In this document: in pieces, positions 26,231 to 34,515 of the stretch | Numbering within the stretch: the stretch's first letter is position 1 | Layout of the letters: each line of letters opens with the position of its first letter | From: Devosia sp. | GTDB lineage: Bacteria > Pseudomonadota > Alphaproteobacteria > Rhizobiales > Devosiaceae | Assembly: GCF_017744655.1 (NCBI RefSeq) | Contig: NZ_JAGIAW010000005.1 | Location: 186,001 to 250,000 of the forward strand | Length of the DNA: 64,000 nucleotides | Direction of reading: 5' to 3' | Translations under genes and position numbers: made by a program | Notes under the pieces: generated by a model | Database searches by the model: none | Told to the model about the DNA's origin: nothing | Seen by the model: the letters and a program-made list of their open reading frames with translations, nothing else

Positions 26231-26830
26231 ATGACGACGAACAAAACGCTGCGCAATTTCCGTATTGTGCTTTGGGTGCTGGTGGCCGTGGCGGCGCTGG
26301 GGGCGACGTTTCTTTATGTGTTTCGGCCGCCGCAGCGGCCGCTGGGGCTGAATGGGCAGAGCTTTGCGCTGAATTCGACGCAGGGCGGGACTTTTACCGA
26401 GAAGGATCTGGTGGGGAAGCCGAGCCTGATCTTCTTTGGCTATACGTTCTGCCCTGATGTGTGCCCGACGACGCTGGCTGAAACGACGGCCTGGCGTGCG
26501 CAACTGGGGTTGAGCCCGGAAGACCTGCGGATCATTTTCGTCACTGTCGACCCCGAGCGCGATACGCCGGAAATGGTGAAGTCGTACGTGGAAGGGTTTG
26601 ATCCCAGTGTGATCGGGTTGGTGGGCGATCAAGCGGCGACCGACCAAGTGAAGGCGGCGTTTGGCGTGTTTTCGGAAAAGGCGGGCGATGTGGAGAGCGA
26701 GTTCTATCTCGTCAATCACACGGCGCTGACGTTCTTGATCGACAAGAACGGCTCGTTCCAGGGCACCGTCGCCTATGAAGAGGCGCAGGATACGGCGCTG
26801 GCCAAGGTCAAGCGGCTCGTCGGGCAGTGA
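26231..26830 (+). CDS. SCO1/SenC family copper protein
   Basis: A 199-residue membrane-anchored thioredoxin-fold protein that delivers or reduces copper for the CuA site of cytochrome c oxidase. One transmembrane helix near residues 8-28 places the domain in the periplasm. Copper ligands are the Cys pair in FCPDVCPTTL (CxxxC, near residues 75-79) and a His in YLVNHTALTF (near 165). ATG at 26231 has AGGAA seven bases upstream. It overlaps the tlyA start (GTGA). Confidence 0.94.
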   Translation: MTTNKTLRNFRIVLWVLVAVAALGATFLYVFRPPQRPLGLNGQSFALNSTQGGTFTEKDLVGKPSLIFFGYTFCPDVCPTTLAETTAWRAQLGLSPEDLRIIFVTVDPERDTPEMVKSYVEGFDPSVIGLVGDQAATDQVKAAFGVFSEKAGDVESEFYLVNHTALTFLIDKNGSFQGTVAYEEAQDTALAKVKRLVGQ

Positions 26831-27567
26831 GCCGGATACGGCTCGATCTGGCGCTTGAGCAGCGGGGGCTGCTGCCCAGCCGGGCGCGCGCACGCGATGC
26901 GATTCTGCGTGGCACCGTCAGCGTGAATGGCGAGAAGGCGAAGAAGCCCAACCAGATGGTTAGCGCGGATGATGCAATCGCGCTGGATGATCCGGCAGCG
27001 GGCTATGTATCGCGGGCGGCGCTGAAACTGGTGGCAGGGCTCGATGCGGGTGGGATCGATGTCGAGGGGAAGACCTGCCTCGATGTGGGTTCGTCCACCG
27101 GGGGATTTACTCAAGTTTTGCTGGAGCGCGGCGCGGCAAAGGTTTTTGCCGTGGACGTGGGGCATGACCAATTGCACGAGAGGATCAAGGGCAATCCGCG
27201 CGTCGTGAGCCTTGAGGGATTCAACGCGCGGGAACTTTCGCGTGCGGAGATTCCCGAGCCGGTGGAGCTTCTGGTGTCGGATGTGAGCTTTGTATCCGTC
27301 ACAAAAGTGCTGGAGGCGCCGCTGGGGCTTTGCGCGGCTCGCGCTGACGCTGTGATCCTCTTCAAGCCGCAGTTCGAGGTGGGGCGGGATTTTGTTGGCA
27401 AGGGCGGGATTGTCACAGACGTTGAGTCCAGTGCTCGCGCTATGCTCGAGGTGATCGCCTTTGTCGAAGCGCAGGGATTTGCGCATCGATTGAGCGTGGT
27501 GTCGCCGATTGCTGGCGGGGATGGGAATATCGAGACGGTGCTTGTCTTCGGCCGGGGTTATTCGTAG
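26827..27567 (+). CDS. tlyA: TlyA family rRNA 2'-O-methyltransferase (S4-FtsJ)
   Basis: A 246-residue protein with an N-terminal S4 RNA-binding domain (residues 1-60, LDLALEQRGLLPSRARARDAI) and an FtsJ/RrmJ SAM domain (65-240). Blocks include YVSRAALKL (catalytic Lys), CLDVGSSTGGFTQVLLERGA (SAM site) and ILFKPQFEVG (catalytic Lys). In mycobacteria TlyA methylates both ribosomal RNAs and affects capreomycin sensitivity; the role here is inferred. GTG start overlaps the SCO1 stop, and the 3' end overlaps the convergent CAP gene by 10 bases. Confidence 0.92.
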   Translation: MSRIRLDLALEQRGLLPSRARARDAILRGTVSVNGEKAKKPNQMVSADDAIALDDPAAGYVSRAALKLVAGLDAGGIDVEGKTCLDVGSSTGGFTQVLLERGAAKVFAVDVGHDQLHERIKGNPRVVSLEGFNARELSRAEIPEPVELLVSDVSFVSVTKVLEAPLGLCAARADAVILFKPQFEVGRDFVGKGGIVTDVESSARAMLEVIAFVEAQGFAHRLSVVSPIAGGDGNIETVLVFGRGYS

Positions 27568-28067
27568 ACGCGCCACGCATCAAAGCTGCCGCCGGCGATC
27601 ATGGCCCAGTAGGGCTTGCCCGAATTGGTGCGCGCAACGGCGAGGCCAAACTCGGTGAACTTTGACGAGAGCAGCGTGTTGCGGTGGCCCTGGCTTTCGA
27701 GCCAGCCGCCGATGACGTCAGGGAGGGTCTTGTAGCCCTTGGCGACGTTTTCGCCGACCGCGCCGAGATAGCCCGCTTCGGTGACACGCTGGCGGAGAGT
27801 CACACCAAGATCGTGGCTGAGCTTATCCTGACGAGCCATCAGGCGGGCCTGCGAAAGAGCAGCGGCTTCAAGGCGTGGATTGTAGGTCCACGGCGGGGCG
27901 CCGTTGGCTTTTCGCGTGGCGTTGATGGCCGAGAGGATTTCGTCGCGCGTCAGGCTTTCCGGACGGTTCGATGTGTTTGCCGGCAGCGGCGGGATGGTGG
28001 CCGAGCAGGCCGAGATGAGGCTCATGGCGCCAAGAGCAAGAACTGCGCGGCGGGAGAAATTCGTCAT
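27558..28067 (-). CDS. CAP/SCP domain lipoprotein
   Basis: A 169-residue secreted protein. The N-terminus SRRAVLALGAMSLISAC combines a twin-Arg-like start with a lipobox (LISAC), so a lipid-modified Cys near residue 19 is likely. The CAP domain (about 45-165) shows LEAAALSQARLMARQDKLSHD, GENVAKGYKTLPDVIGGWLESQGHRNTLLSSKFTEFGLAV, the usual His/Glu layout. Start ATG at 28067 follows GGAAATC. Function unknown; CAP proteins vary widely in role. Confidence 0.88.
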   Translation of the reverse strand: MTNFSRRAVLALGAMSLISACSATIPPLPANTSNRPESLTRDEILSAINATRKANGAPPWTYNPRLEAAALSQARLMARQDKLSHDLGVTLRQRVTEAGYLGAVGENVAKGYKTLPDVIGGWLESQGHRNTLLSSKFTEFGLAVARTNSGKPYWAMIAGGSFDAWRVYE

Positions 28068-28086
28068 CGAGGGATTTCCGGGGCGA

Positions 28087-28938
28087 TCAGGCAAGGTCGT
28101 AGGCGCTGAGGAGGTTTGGGAGGCAGGCGAGTTGCCCGACGATAGGGTTGCCCTCTTCGAGATCCCAGCAGGCCGAGAGAGCGGCATGGGCAGCGGCCCA
28201 GCCGAGGATGCGCTTGCGATTGTAGCCCAGGCGCTGGGACAGGATATCGGCGCGCGCAGCGATGCGCCTAGGATCGGAAGCGATCTTCTCGGCGCGCTGG
28301 GGGTTGATAAAGATGTTGGCGGTCTCATAGGCAGGGTCGCCCACGAGCCCCTTGGGGTCGATGGCGAGCCAGCCGCGATCGGAGCTCAGGATATTGTCGT
28401 GGTGCAGGTCGCCGTGGAGCGGCACGATGGCGCTCGGCTTATCGAAAAGCTTTAGCGCGATGCCGGCGGAGCGGGCATAGAGATCGCGGGCGGTGTGGGG
28501 CCAAGCGCGGACATCGGTATCGAACAGCGTCTGGAAGCGATCGCGAAGGGGCTGCAAATCTTCTGGGGCGTCTGGCCTCGGCCTATGCAGGCTGGCAACG
28601 ACCGTGGCGATGGCGATTGTGCCCTCATCGTCTTTACCGGCGCGAACGGGTTCGCCCAGCGTACCCCCGTCGAGCCATTCCATGAAGATTGTATCGCCAT
28701 GGCTATCGAATACGGTGGCGGCGCCGTCGCCTTCATACCATTGGAGAAGGCGGACGCCCCTCCCCTCTTCCTTTGATGCTTCAGGCTTGATGATTTTCAG
28801 CGCCGCGAAGTTGCGCCCATTCTGCTCGACGCGAAAGAGCCAGCTGCGCGGCGTTTCGGCCACGGGCGTGGATTTTGTCAGGGACCAACGGATCATGGCG
28901 CGGCTGAGCGCGGTTTCTGCAGGAGACTGATTCATCAT
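28087..28938 (-). CDS. APH(6)-like aminoglycoside/streptomycin kinase family protein
   Basis: A 283-residue phosphotransferase of the streptomycin 6-kinase type. The Brenner motif HGDLHHDNIL (175-184) supplies the catalytic Asp (D177) and Asn (N182), and AIDPKGLVGD (from 192) gives the metal-binding Asp with the DPKG hallmark of APH(6). The ATP-binding half is less clear. It sits in an ordinary chromosomal setting with no mobile signature, so it is likely a chromosomal homologue; drug activity is not shown by sequence. Base composition matches its neighbours. Confidence 0.8.
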   Translation of the reverse strand: MMNQSPAETALSRAMIRWSLTKSTPVAETPRSWLFRVEQNGRNFAALKIIKPEASKEEGRGVRLLQWYEGDGAATVFDSHGDTIFMEWLDGGTLGEPVRAGKDDEGTIAIATVVASLHRPRPDAPEDLQPLRDRFQTLFDTDVRAWPHTARDLYARSAGIALKLFDKPSAIVPLHGDLHHDNILSSDRGWLAIDPKGLVGDPAYETANIFINPQRAEKIASDPRRIAARADILSQRLGYNRKRILGWAAAHAALSACWDLEEGNPIVGQLACLPNLLSAYDLA

Positions 28939-29032
28939 GGCGCCATTAGAGCAGAAGGCGGCGTGCGATTCGACGGCTCAATCGCTGTTGGCGCGAGAAG
29001 GTGATGAAAGTGTGGTGGTTATCGGGAGCTAA

Positions 29033-29196
29033 CCTCCACCGCTTGCGGGGGAGGGGGACCGCCGGCAGGCGGTGGAGGGGGGGTGTGGCGGGGTGAAATA
29101 TCTAGGGCTTCGCCCCGCTCTGCACGAGCGCCAGTGCGTTTGGCCCCCCTCTCCACCATGCTTAGCATGGTCCCCCTCTCCCGCAAGCGGGAGAGG
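29033..29196. repeat. Family C palindromic repeat pair (copy 2)
   Basis: Left unit CCTCCACCGCTTGCGGGGGA followed by GGGGACCGCCGGCAGGCGGT, right unit ending CCCTCTCCCGCAAGCGGGAG. Nearly identical to copy 1 at 15.8 kb, including the CACCCCCC flank and the CTCCACCATGC..GCATGGTCC stem near its right side (29150-29172). It fills the gap between the APH gene and uxaC. Confidence 0.85.
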
Positions 29197-29213
29197 AAGG
29201 AAGGAGCCACGGC

Positions 29214-30632
29214 CTACTTGATCCTATAAGCGTCCTTGGCCGCCTGATAGCTCAGGTGCTTGGCGATCTCTTCGGCCGAGGACTTGGTCAGCCGGTTTTC
29301 GCCAACCCAGCGGCCCAAAAATCCGCAGACTTCGCGGCGCCAGACGTCATGGCGGGCGGGGATGGAGAGGAGCGCGCGGGTGTCGTCGTTGAAGCCGGCC
29401 AAGTTGTAAAAACCGGCGGTTTCGACGACCTGGTCCAGATAGCGACGGATGCCCTGCGGCGAATCGTGGAACCACCAGGGGGGACCAATAAGAAGGCTGG
29501 GCCAATAGCCGGCCATGGGGGCGAGCTCGCGGGCATAGGTGGTTTCGTCGAGGACGAACATGATGAGCCGCAGATTGGGCTCGTTGCCGCAGCGCGAGAG
29601 AAGGGCGCGGAGGCCGCCGACATAGTCGGTGGGGCCGGGAATATCGGCTCCGAGATCGGGGCCGCGTTCACCGAACAGCAGCGGATCGGTATTGCGGCGC
29701 GAGCCTGCGTGGATCTGCGTGACCATGCCGTCTTCGACCGAAAGCAGCGCCATTTCGGTCATCATCTGGGCGCGGAAGAGTTCGGCGTCATTGGCGTCGT
29801 GCTTGCCGGCCAGAATTTTTTCCAACAAGGCCTGCTTTTCTACCAACGGGAGATCAGCAGTGTTGGCCGTGGGCACGCCATGGTCGGTGGCGACGGCGCC
29901 AAAACGACGAAAGTATTCGCGGCGCTTGCGGTGGGCGTTGATGAGGCCATCCCATTTGGAGATGTCTTCGCCGGTCAGTTCGCCGAATTTCTTCAGGTTT
30001 TCGACGATGGCGGGGCGGCTGGGGTCGGTGACGTCATCGGGGCGATAGGTGGTGCGGACCTGGCCAATGAGGCCCTGCCCTTCCATCGACTGATGGTGGG
30101 TTAGCGGATCGAGCGCGAATTCTGTGGTGGCGATGACTTCGACGTTGAAGCGTTCGAGAATGGCGCGCGGCAAGAGTTCGGGCGCGCCGAGTTTTGCATC
30201 GATGGCGTCGAAAATGCTGTCGGCGGTTTTGCCCGAGAGCTCTTCGGTGATGCCGAAGACGGCGTGGAGCGAGTGATCGACCCAGGTTTTCGAGGGCGTG
30301 CCGGCGAACAGGTAATAATTGTCGGCAAAGAGGCGCCAGGCCTTGCGGCCGTCGGTTTCCACCGGTTTTCCATCCTTACGGGGAATGCCCAAGGCGTCGT
30401 AGCTGATGCCCCGGCTTTTGAGCATGCGCAGCACATAGTGATCGGGCGTCAGAAACAGGGCCGTGGGGCTGGCAAAGCGACCATTTTGGGCGAACCAGGA
30501 AGGGTCGGTATGGCCATGCGGGCTGACGATGGGGAGGTCTTTCACCGCCGGATAGAGATCCCTGGCGATGGACTGCGCGGGCTCGGAAGCGGGGAAGAGA
30601 CGATCGGGATGAAGGTGTGCTGGCTGGGTCAT
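29214..30632 (-). CDS. uxaC: Glucuronate isomerase
   Basis: A 472-residue enzyme that converts glucuronate and galacturonate to fructuronate and tagaturonate, the first step of uronate catabolism. Family markers: LPIVSPHGHTDPSWFAQNG near residue 30, DHYVLRMLKSRGISYDALG near 65, VIATTEFALDPLTHHQSM near 185 and a C-terminal AGFNDDTRALLSIPARHDVWRR block. Length is normal. ATG at 30632 begins MTQPAHLHPDRLF; the longer frame lacks homology. A palindrome 35 bases upstream may be its operator. Other uronate genes are not in the window. Confidence 0.94.
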   Translation of the reverse strand: MTQPAHLHPDRLFPASEPAQSIARDLYPAVKDLPIVSPHGHTDPSWFAQNGRFASPTALFLTPDHYVLRMLKSRGISYDALGIPRKDGKPVETDGRKAWRLFADNYYLFAGTPSKTWVDHSLHAVFGITEELSGKTADSIFDAIDAKLGAPELLPRAILERFNVEVIATTEFALDPLTHHQSMEGQGLIGQVRTTYRPDDVTDPSRPAIVENLKKFGELTGEDISKWDGLINAHRKRREYFRRFGAVATDHGVPTANTADLPLVEKQALLEKILAGKHDANDAELFRAQMMTEMALLSVEDGMVTQIHAGSRRNTDPLLFGERGPDLGADIPGPTDYVGGLRALLSRCGNEPNLRLIMFVLDETTYARELAPMAGYWPSLLIGPPWWFHDSPQGIRRYLDQVVETAGFYNLAGFNDDTRALLSIPARHDVWRREVCGFLGRWVGENRLTKSSAEEIAKHLSYQAAKDAYRIK

Positions 30633-30666
30633 GGCAGACTTGTGCCATGTTCGGGAGAGGCTTTCA

Positions 30667-30686
30667 ACATCTTCCATACAAGATGT
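30667..30686. promoter_or_regulatory. Perfect palindrome upstream of uxaC (candidate operator)
   Basis: ACATCTT (30667-30673) and AAGATGT (30680-30686) form a perfect inverted repeat around CCATAC, 35-54 bases ahead of the uxaC start. The size and A/T-rich arms suit a GntR-type uronate repressor (ExuR/UxuR-like), but the regulator is not identified. Confidence 0.45.
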
Positions 30687-30854
30687 AGATTGTGAAGATT
30701 TAAGACAAATTAACCGCGCTCGCAAACTGCAATTCGTCATCAGGCCAAGCGAGGCTATCGTGCTGAGGCGGGTGAGAAACGGCCCTTTTTCAAGGCGGCT
30801 GCCCAATGTCGATGACCGGCTCTGCAAGGGCCGGAAGCACGCAGAGGGAAGAGC

Positions 30855-31010
30855 ATGGCCGATCTCGGAGCAGAGGGACTGAAGCAGTTGCGGCTCGACG
30901 CAAGGCGCGGCGCGCAGGTGCAGCGAATTCAACAGATGGTGCTGGCGGCGGGGATCGCGGCGCTGTGTGTGATCGGCGTTGCCGGGGTGTTTCTGGCGCA
31001 GGTGATGTAA
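30855..31010 (+). CDS. Small single-pass membrane protein (51 aa)
   Basis: A 51-residue frame, MADLGAEGLKQLRLDARRGA..., with a hydrophilic, Arg-rich N-terminal half and one hydrophobic helix near residues 29-48 (VLAAGIAALCVIGVAGVFLA). The ribosome site GAGGGAAGAGC immediately before ATG is strong, and codon use resembles the neighbours. It ends 57 bases before the response regulator, so cotranscription is plausible. No family is recognised. Confidence 0.65.
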   Translation: MADLGAEGLKQLRLDARRGAQVQRIQQMVLAAGIAALCVIGVAGVFLAQVM

Positions 31011-31067
31011 GCCGGTTTCGCGCGGCGTTCGCCTTCGATAATATCGGCGCTGGGGGACCAACCGCGC

Positions 31068-31739
31068 ATGCGAATTTTGCTTGTCGAAGACAATGAGGAC
31101 CTGGGCGAGGCCATCGAAAGACGGCTGCGCACGGCTGGTCACTCGGTCGACTGGGTGCGCGACGGCGCCGATGTGGTGTCCGCGGCCAAGGGCGAGGATT
31201 TCGACGCGGTGGCGCTCGACCTGATGCTGCCCAATCGCGATGGGATCGGTCTTATTGCGGAGCTGCGGCGGGAGAAATTTTCGGCGCCAATCCTGGTCAT
31301 TACCGCCCGCTCGGAGATCGACGACAAGGTGAGCCTGCTCGATCTTGGAGCGGATGATTATCTCGTAAAGCCGTTTGATCTGCGCGAGCTTGAAGCACGG
31401 TTGCGGGCGTTGATCCGGCGGACGGGCGGGAAGACGAGCAGTGTGCTAGCGCTGGGGGATCTGGAGCTGGATTTGGCGGGGCTCAATGCCAGTGTGGGCG
31501 GCAAGGCGCTGGAGCTGGGGCGGCGGGAGTTTCGGCTGCTCGAGATTCTCCTTACGCACGCGGGAAAAGTGGTCGCCAAGGAGCGGTTGATGAACCAGCT
31601 GTTCAATTTCGATGAGACCGTGTCGATCAATGCGCTGGAGCTGCATATTTCGAGATTGAGGAAGAAGCTGGAGCCGGCGCGGGTGGAGATCGGGACGGTT
31701 CGCGGGGTTGGTTATGTGGCGCGGGCGGTGAATGGGTAG
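31068..31739 (+). CDS. OmpR-family response regulator
   Basis: A 223-residue two-component regulator. The receiver (1-120) has the acidic pocket EDNED, the phosphoacceptor D51 in VALDLMLPNRDG, and Lys in YLVKPFDL. The winged-helix DNA-binding domain follows (about 125-220), marked by LGRREFRLLEILLTHAGKVV and the recognition region HISRLRKKLEP. It is paired with the sensor fusion gene 146 bases downstream, separated by a family B repeat. Its targets are not visible in sequence. Confidence 0.93.
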   Translation: MRILLVEDNEDLGEAIERRLRTAGHSVDWVRDGADVVSAAKGEDFDAVALDLMLPNRDGIGLIAELRREKFSAPILVITARSEIDDKVSLLDLGADDYLVKPFDLRELEARLRALIRRTGGKTSSVLALGDLELDLAGLNASVGGKALELGRREFRLLEILLTHAGKVVAKERLMNQLFNFDETVSINALELHISRLRKKLEPARVEIGTVRGVGYVARAVNG

Positions 31740-31760
31740 TTTTTACACCGTGCTTGCCGC

Positions 31761-31878
31761 CACCCCCTCCCATCCTCCCCCATCAAGGGGGAGGTGTTGC
31801 ATCGCGTGCTTGGCACTTTCTCGTCACAACCACAGTCCCTGCACCTCCCCCTTGATGGGGGAGGATGGGAGGGGGTGA
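31761..31878. repeat. Family B palindromic repeat pair (copy 5)
   Basis: Units CACCCCCTCCCATCCTCCCC with ATCAAGGGGGAGGTG and CACCTCCCCCTTGATGGGGG with AGGATGGGAGGGGG. Its last arm GGGAGGGGG (31868-31876) is nine bases ahead of the GTG of the sensor fusion gene and seems to be its Shine-Dalgarno sequence. Confidence 0.88.
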
Positions 31879-31884
31879 CCCGGC

Positions 31885-34338
31885 GTGCCCACTAAAAAGT
31901 CCTTTTCCATCCGCAGACGCATTCTGGCGCTGGCTACGGTGCTGCTGCTCGCGGCTGCGGTGATCCTTATTGTCTTCATTCGCGACTATGCCGAGCGGGC
32001 GGCGGATCGGGCTTTTGATCGGTTGTTGGCGGCTTCCGCGCTGACGATTGGCGGAGCAGTGCAGGTCGAGGACGAGACCGTTATCGTCGAATTGCCCTTT
32101 GCTGCCTTTGCCATGTTTTCGGGGGCTGATCGGGTTTTCTATGCTGTCGAAGGGCCGGGTGGAGGGACGGTGACAGGCTATGAAGACCTCGCAGCGCAGA
32201 TGGACGAGACCAGTTCGGCGGAGCCGCGCTTTGCCGATATTTTGTACCACGGCGAACTGGTGCGAGTGGCGTCGATCGGGCGGCTGATTTCGACGGCGAG
32301 CGATACGGGATGGGTGACGATCCACGTTGCCGAGACGCAGAACCAGCGCGAGGCGCTGAGCAATGAAATCCTGTCCAATGCCATCGTGCCAGTGATTGCG
32401 CTGACGCTGCTTGCGGTGGGGCTGGTGTGGTTCGGTATTTCGCGCATGTTTGCGCCACTGACCGAGCTGGAGCACGAATTGGCGGCGCGGCCGCCCGATG
32501 ATCTGTCGCCGGTCAGCGTGCCGGTGCCGGTGGAAGTGGGGCAGCTCGTGGCGGCACTCAATGGGTTCATGGGGCGGCTGCAAAAGACCATGGAGCGGGT
32601 GAGCGGGCTGGTGGCGGAAGCCGCGCATGAGGTGCGAACGCCGCTCGCTTCGCTGCGGGCGCAGGCGGAAGTGGCGATGGATGAGCAGGACCTGGAGGCC
32701 ATGCGCGGGCGGGTTGGGCGCATTCATACGGGCGCGGTGCAGGCGAGCCAGTTAGTCAGCCAGTTGCTGATGGACGCGACGATTTCGCATCGCCTTGAAG
32801 CGCAGGACAGCGAGATGGTGGCGCTTTGGGGGATCATCGAGGAAGTGTGCCAGCGGCTCGATGGCGAGCAGTTGGAACGGGTTTCGCTCGATGCTTCGGA
32901 CGCGGCGCAGGCCGTGCAGGTGCGTGGGGATCGCGTGGCACTGCGCGAGATGATGCGCAATCTGATCGACAATGGCCTCACGTATTCCGAGGGGCCGGTG
33001 GAAATCGGTGCAGCGATCGCGGCCGACGAACTGGTGGTCACGGTGGGGGATCGCGGGCCGGGGATGGATGACGAGGAGAAGGCCAGCGTGCTCGAACGCT
33101 TCAAGCGCGGCAAGGCAAGCGCCGGAACGGTGGGGTCAGGGCTGGGGCTTTCCATTGTGGCGCGCGTAGCCGGGGCGCATGGCGGAAAGCTGCGGTTTGG
33201 TGACCGCGCGGGTGGTGGGCTGGTGGTCGAGGTGGCGCTGCCGCTGACGCGGGTGTCGCGGCGGGCTGGGCTCGTGGCATTTGCAGGGCTGGCGCTTGCC
33301 GCACTGTTGCTGGTGCCGGGCAATGCGGAGGCAGCATCGACGAACTATCCGGCGCCGGATGGGTCGAGCGGGACTGTGCTCACCATTGTCGGGGTGACGG
33401 ATACAAAGGTGTTTCAGGCCTTTGTCGCCGGTTTTCAGGCGGAGCGGCCCGAGGTGACGGTCACCTATGAGGAGATGGATTCGCTGCCGCTGTTCCGGCA
33501 GTTCCTTGATGGCACGCTGCCGGTGGCGCCCGATCTGCTGATTTCGTCGGCTTCGGACCTGCAGCTCAAACTCGCCAATGACGGGCATGCGCTGGCCTAT
33601 GACAGTCCCTATCTCGGCGACCTGCCCGATTGGGCGCATTGGCGCAACGAGGTGTTTGGCTTCACCTTCGAGCCGGCGGTGATCATCTACAATCCCGACC
33701 GGATTGCGCTCGAAGACGTGCCGCGGACGCATCTGAAACTGGCGGAGCTGCTGGAGACGGAAACGGAAAAATTCCGCGGGCAGATTGCGACCTATGACAT
33801 TGCGCTGTCGGGCGTGGGCTATCTGTTGGCGGCGCAGGACCAGACGATTTCCTCGACCTTCTGGCGGCTGGCGACGGCGTTTGGACGTGTCGGGGCACAG
33901 TTTTCGGGCTCGAGCCCGGCGATTTTGAATGGCGTGGCCGATGGGTCGCTGGCGCTTGGGTATAATGTGTTGGGCTCCTATGCCTTTGCGCGGCAGGCGG
34001 AGGGGGCCAATATCGAGATCGTGGTGCCCGACGATTATGTGCTGGTGCTGACGCGCTCGATGCTTATTCCCCGCGAGGCGAAAGAGGTCGGCCTGGCGCG
34101 GGCATTTGTCGATTTTGCGCTTTCGCCCGCGGGACAGGCAATTGCAGCGGGCGGTACGGCGCTGGGGTCGGTGGTGCCGGGATCGAGCGGGGACTGGACC
34201 AGCGAGGCGATTGCAGCGCGGGGGCGCGGGGTGATCCAGGCCATTCCGCTGGGGCCAAGCCTGCTTGTCGCGCTCGACACGCTCAGGCGGCAACGGTTTT
34301 TGGATACGTGGAAAGAGATCGTGTCGCCGAAGCTTTAG
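31885..34338 (+). CDS. Sensor histidine kinase fused to a C-terminal periplasmic solute-binding domain
   Basis: An 817-residue fusion. Order: TM1 (about 12-32), periplasmic sensor (33-165), TM2 (167-187), HAMP-like linker, HisKA with EAAHEVRTPLASL (H248), ATPase domain with N box MRNLIDNGLTYS and G boxes DRGPGM and GSGLGLSI, then at residue 456 a new hydrophobic segment GLVAFAGLALAALLLVPG ending AEA, and a type II solute-binding domain (484-817, FbpA/SBP family 1-like) with DLLISSASDLQLKLANDGHA and FAVSPAGQAI-like blocks. The kinase half resembles TctE-type sensors. The segment at 460-483 can be a third TM or an internal signal peptide; either puts the binding domain outside the membrane. GTG start. 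An in-frame GTG at 33253 could allow a free binding protein but has no close ribosome site. Confidence 0.92.
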   Translation: MPTKKSFSIRRRILALATVLLLAAAVILIVFIRDYAERAADRAFDRLLAASALTIGGAVQVEDETVIVELPFAAFAMFSGADRVFYAVEGPGGGTVTGYEDLAAQMDETSSAEPRFADILYHGELVRVASIGRLISTASDTGWVTIHVAETQNQREALSNEILSNAIVPVIALTLLAVGLVWFGISRMFAPLTELEHELAARPPDDLSPVSVPVPVEVGQLVAALNGFMGRLQKTMERVSGLVAEAAHEVRTPLASLRAQAEVAMDEQDLEAMRGRVGRIHTGAVQASQLVSQLLMDATISHRLEAQDSEMVALWGIIEEVCQRLDGEQLERVSLDASDAAQAVQVRGDRVALREMMRNLIDNGLTYSEGPVEIGAAIAADELVVTVGDRGPGMDDEEKASVLERFKRGKASAGTVGSGLGLSIVARVAGAHGGKLRFGDRAGGGLVVEVALPLTRVSRRAGLVAFAGLALAALLLVPGNAEAASTNYPAPDGSSGTVLTIVGVTDTKVFQAFVAGFQAERPEVTVTYEEMDSLPLFRQFLDGTLPVAPDLLISSASDLQLKLANDGHALAYDSPYLGDLPDWAHWRNEVFGFTFEPAVIIYNPDRIALEDVPRTHLKLAELLETETEKFRGQIATYDIALSGVGYLLAAQDQTISSTFWRLATAFGRVGAQFSGSSPAILNGVADGSLALGYNVLGSYAFARQAEGANIEIVVPDDYVLVLTRSMLIPREAKEVGLARAFVDFALSPAGQAIAAGGTALGSVVPGSSGDWTSEAIAARGRGVIQAIPLGPSLLVALDTLRRQRFLDTWKEIVSPKL

Positions 34339-34349
34339 CGTCTCACGAC

Positions 34350-34417
34350 GTCATTCCCGCGAAAGCGGGAATCTCCTAGTCGGCGGAAACAGGGATTCCC
34401 GCTTTCGCGGGAATGAC
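34350..34417. repeat. Family A (dRS3-like) repeat, copy 5
   Basis: Perfect arms 34350-34373 and 34394-34417 around a 20-base spacer, between the sensor fusion stop and dapD. Confidence 0.9.
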
Positions 34418-34515
34418 ACCGTGGGGGATGGGGAGAGCGGCGGATCGGGCGAGATTTCGTTGACACTCCGCCTGTCCCCGCTATGGTCCGCGCCAGCATT
34501 TCCGTAGGAGCCGTC

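Noticed and set aside
33253-34338. Separate gene for the solute-binding domain starting at GTG 33253
   Set aside because: The frame is continuous with the kinase and no ribosome site lies at a suitable distance; kept only as an alternative.
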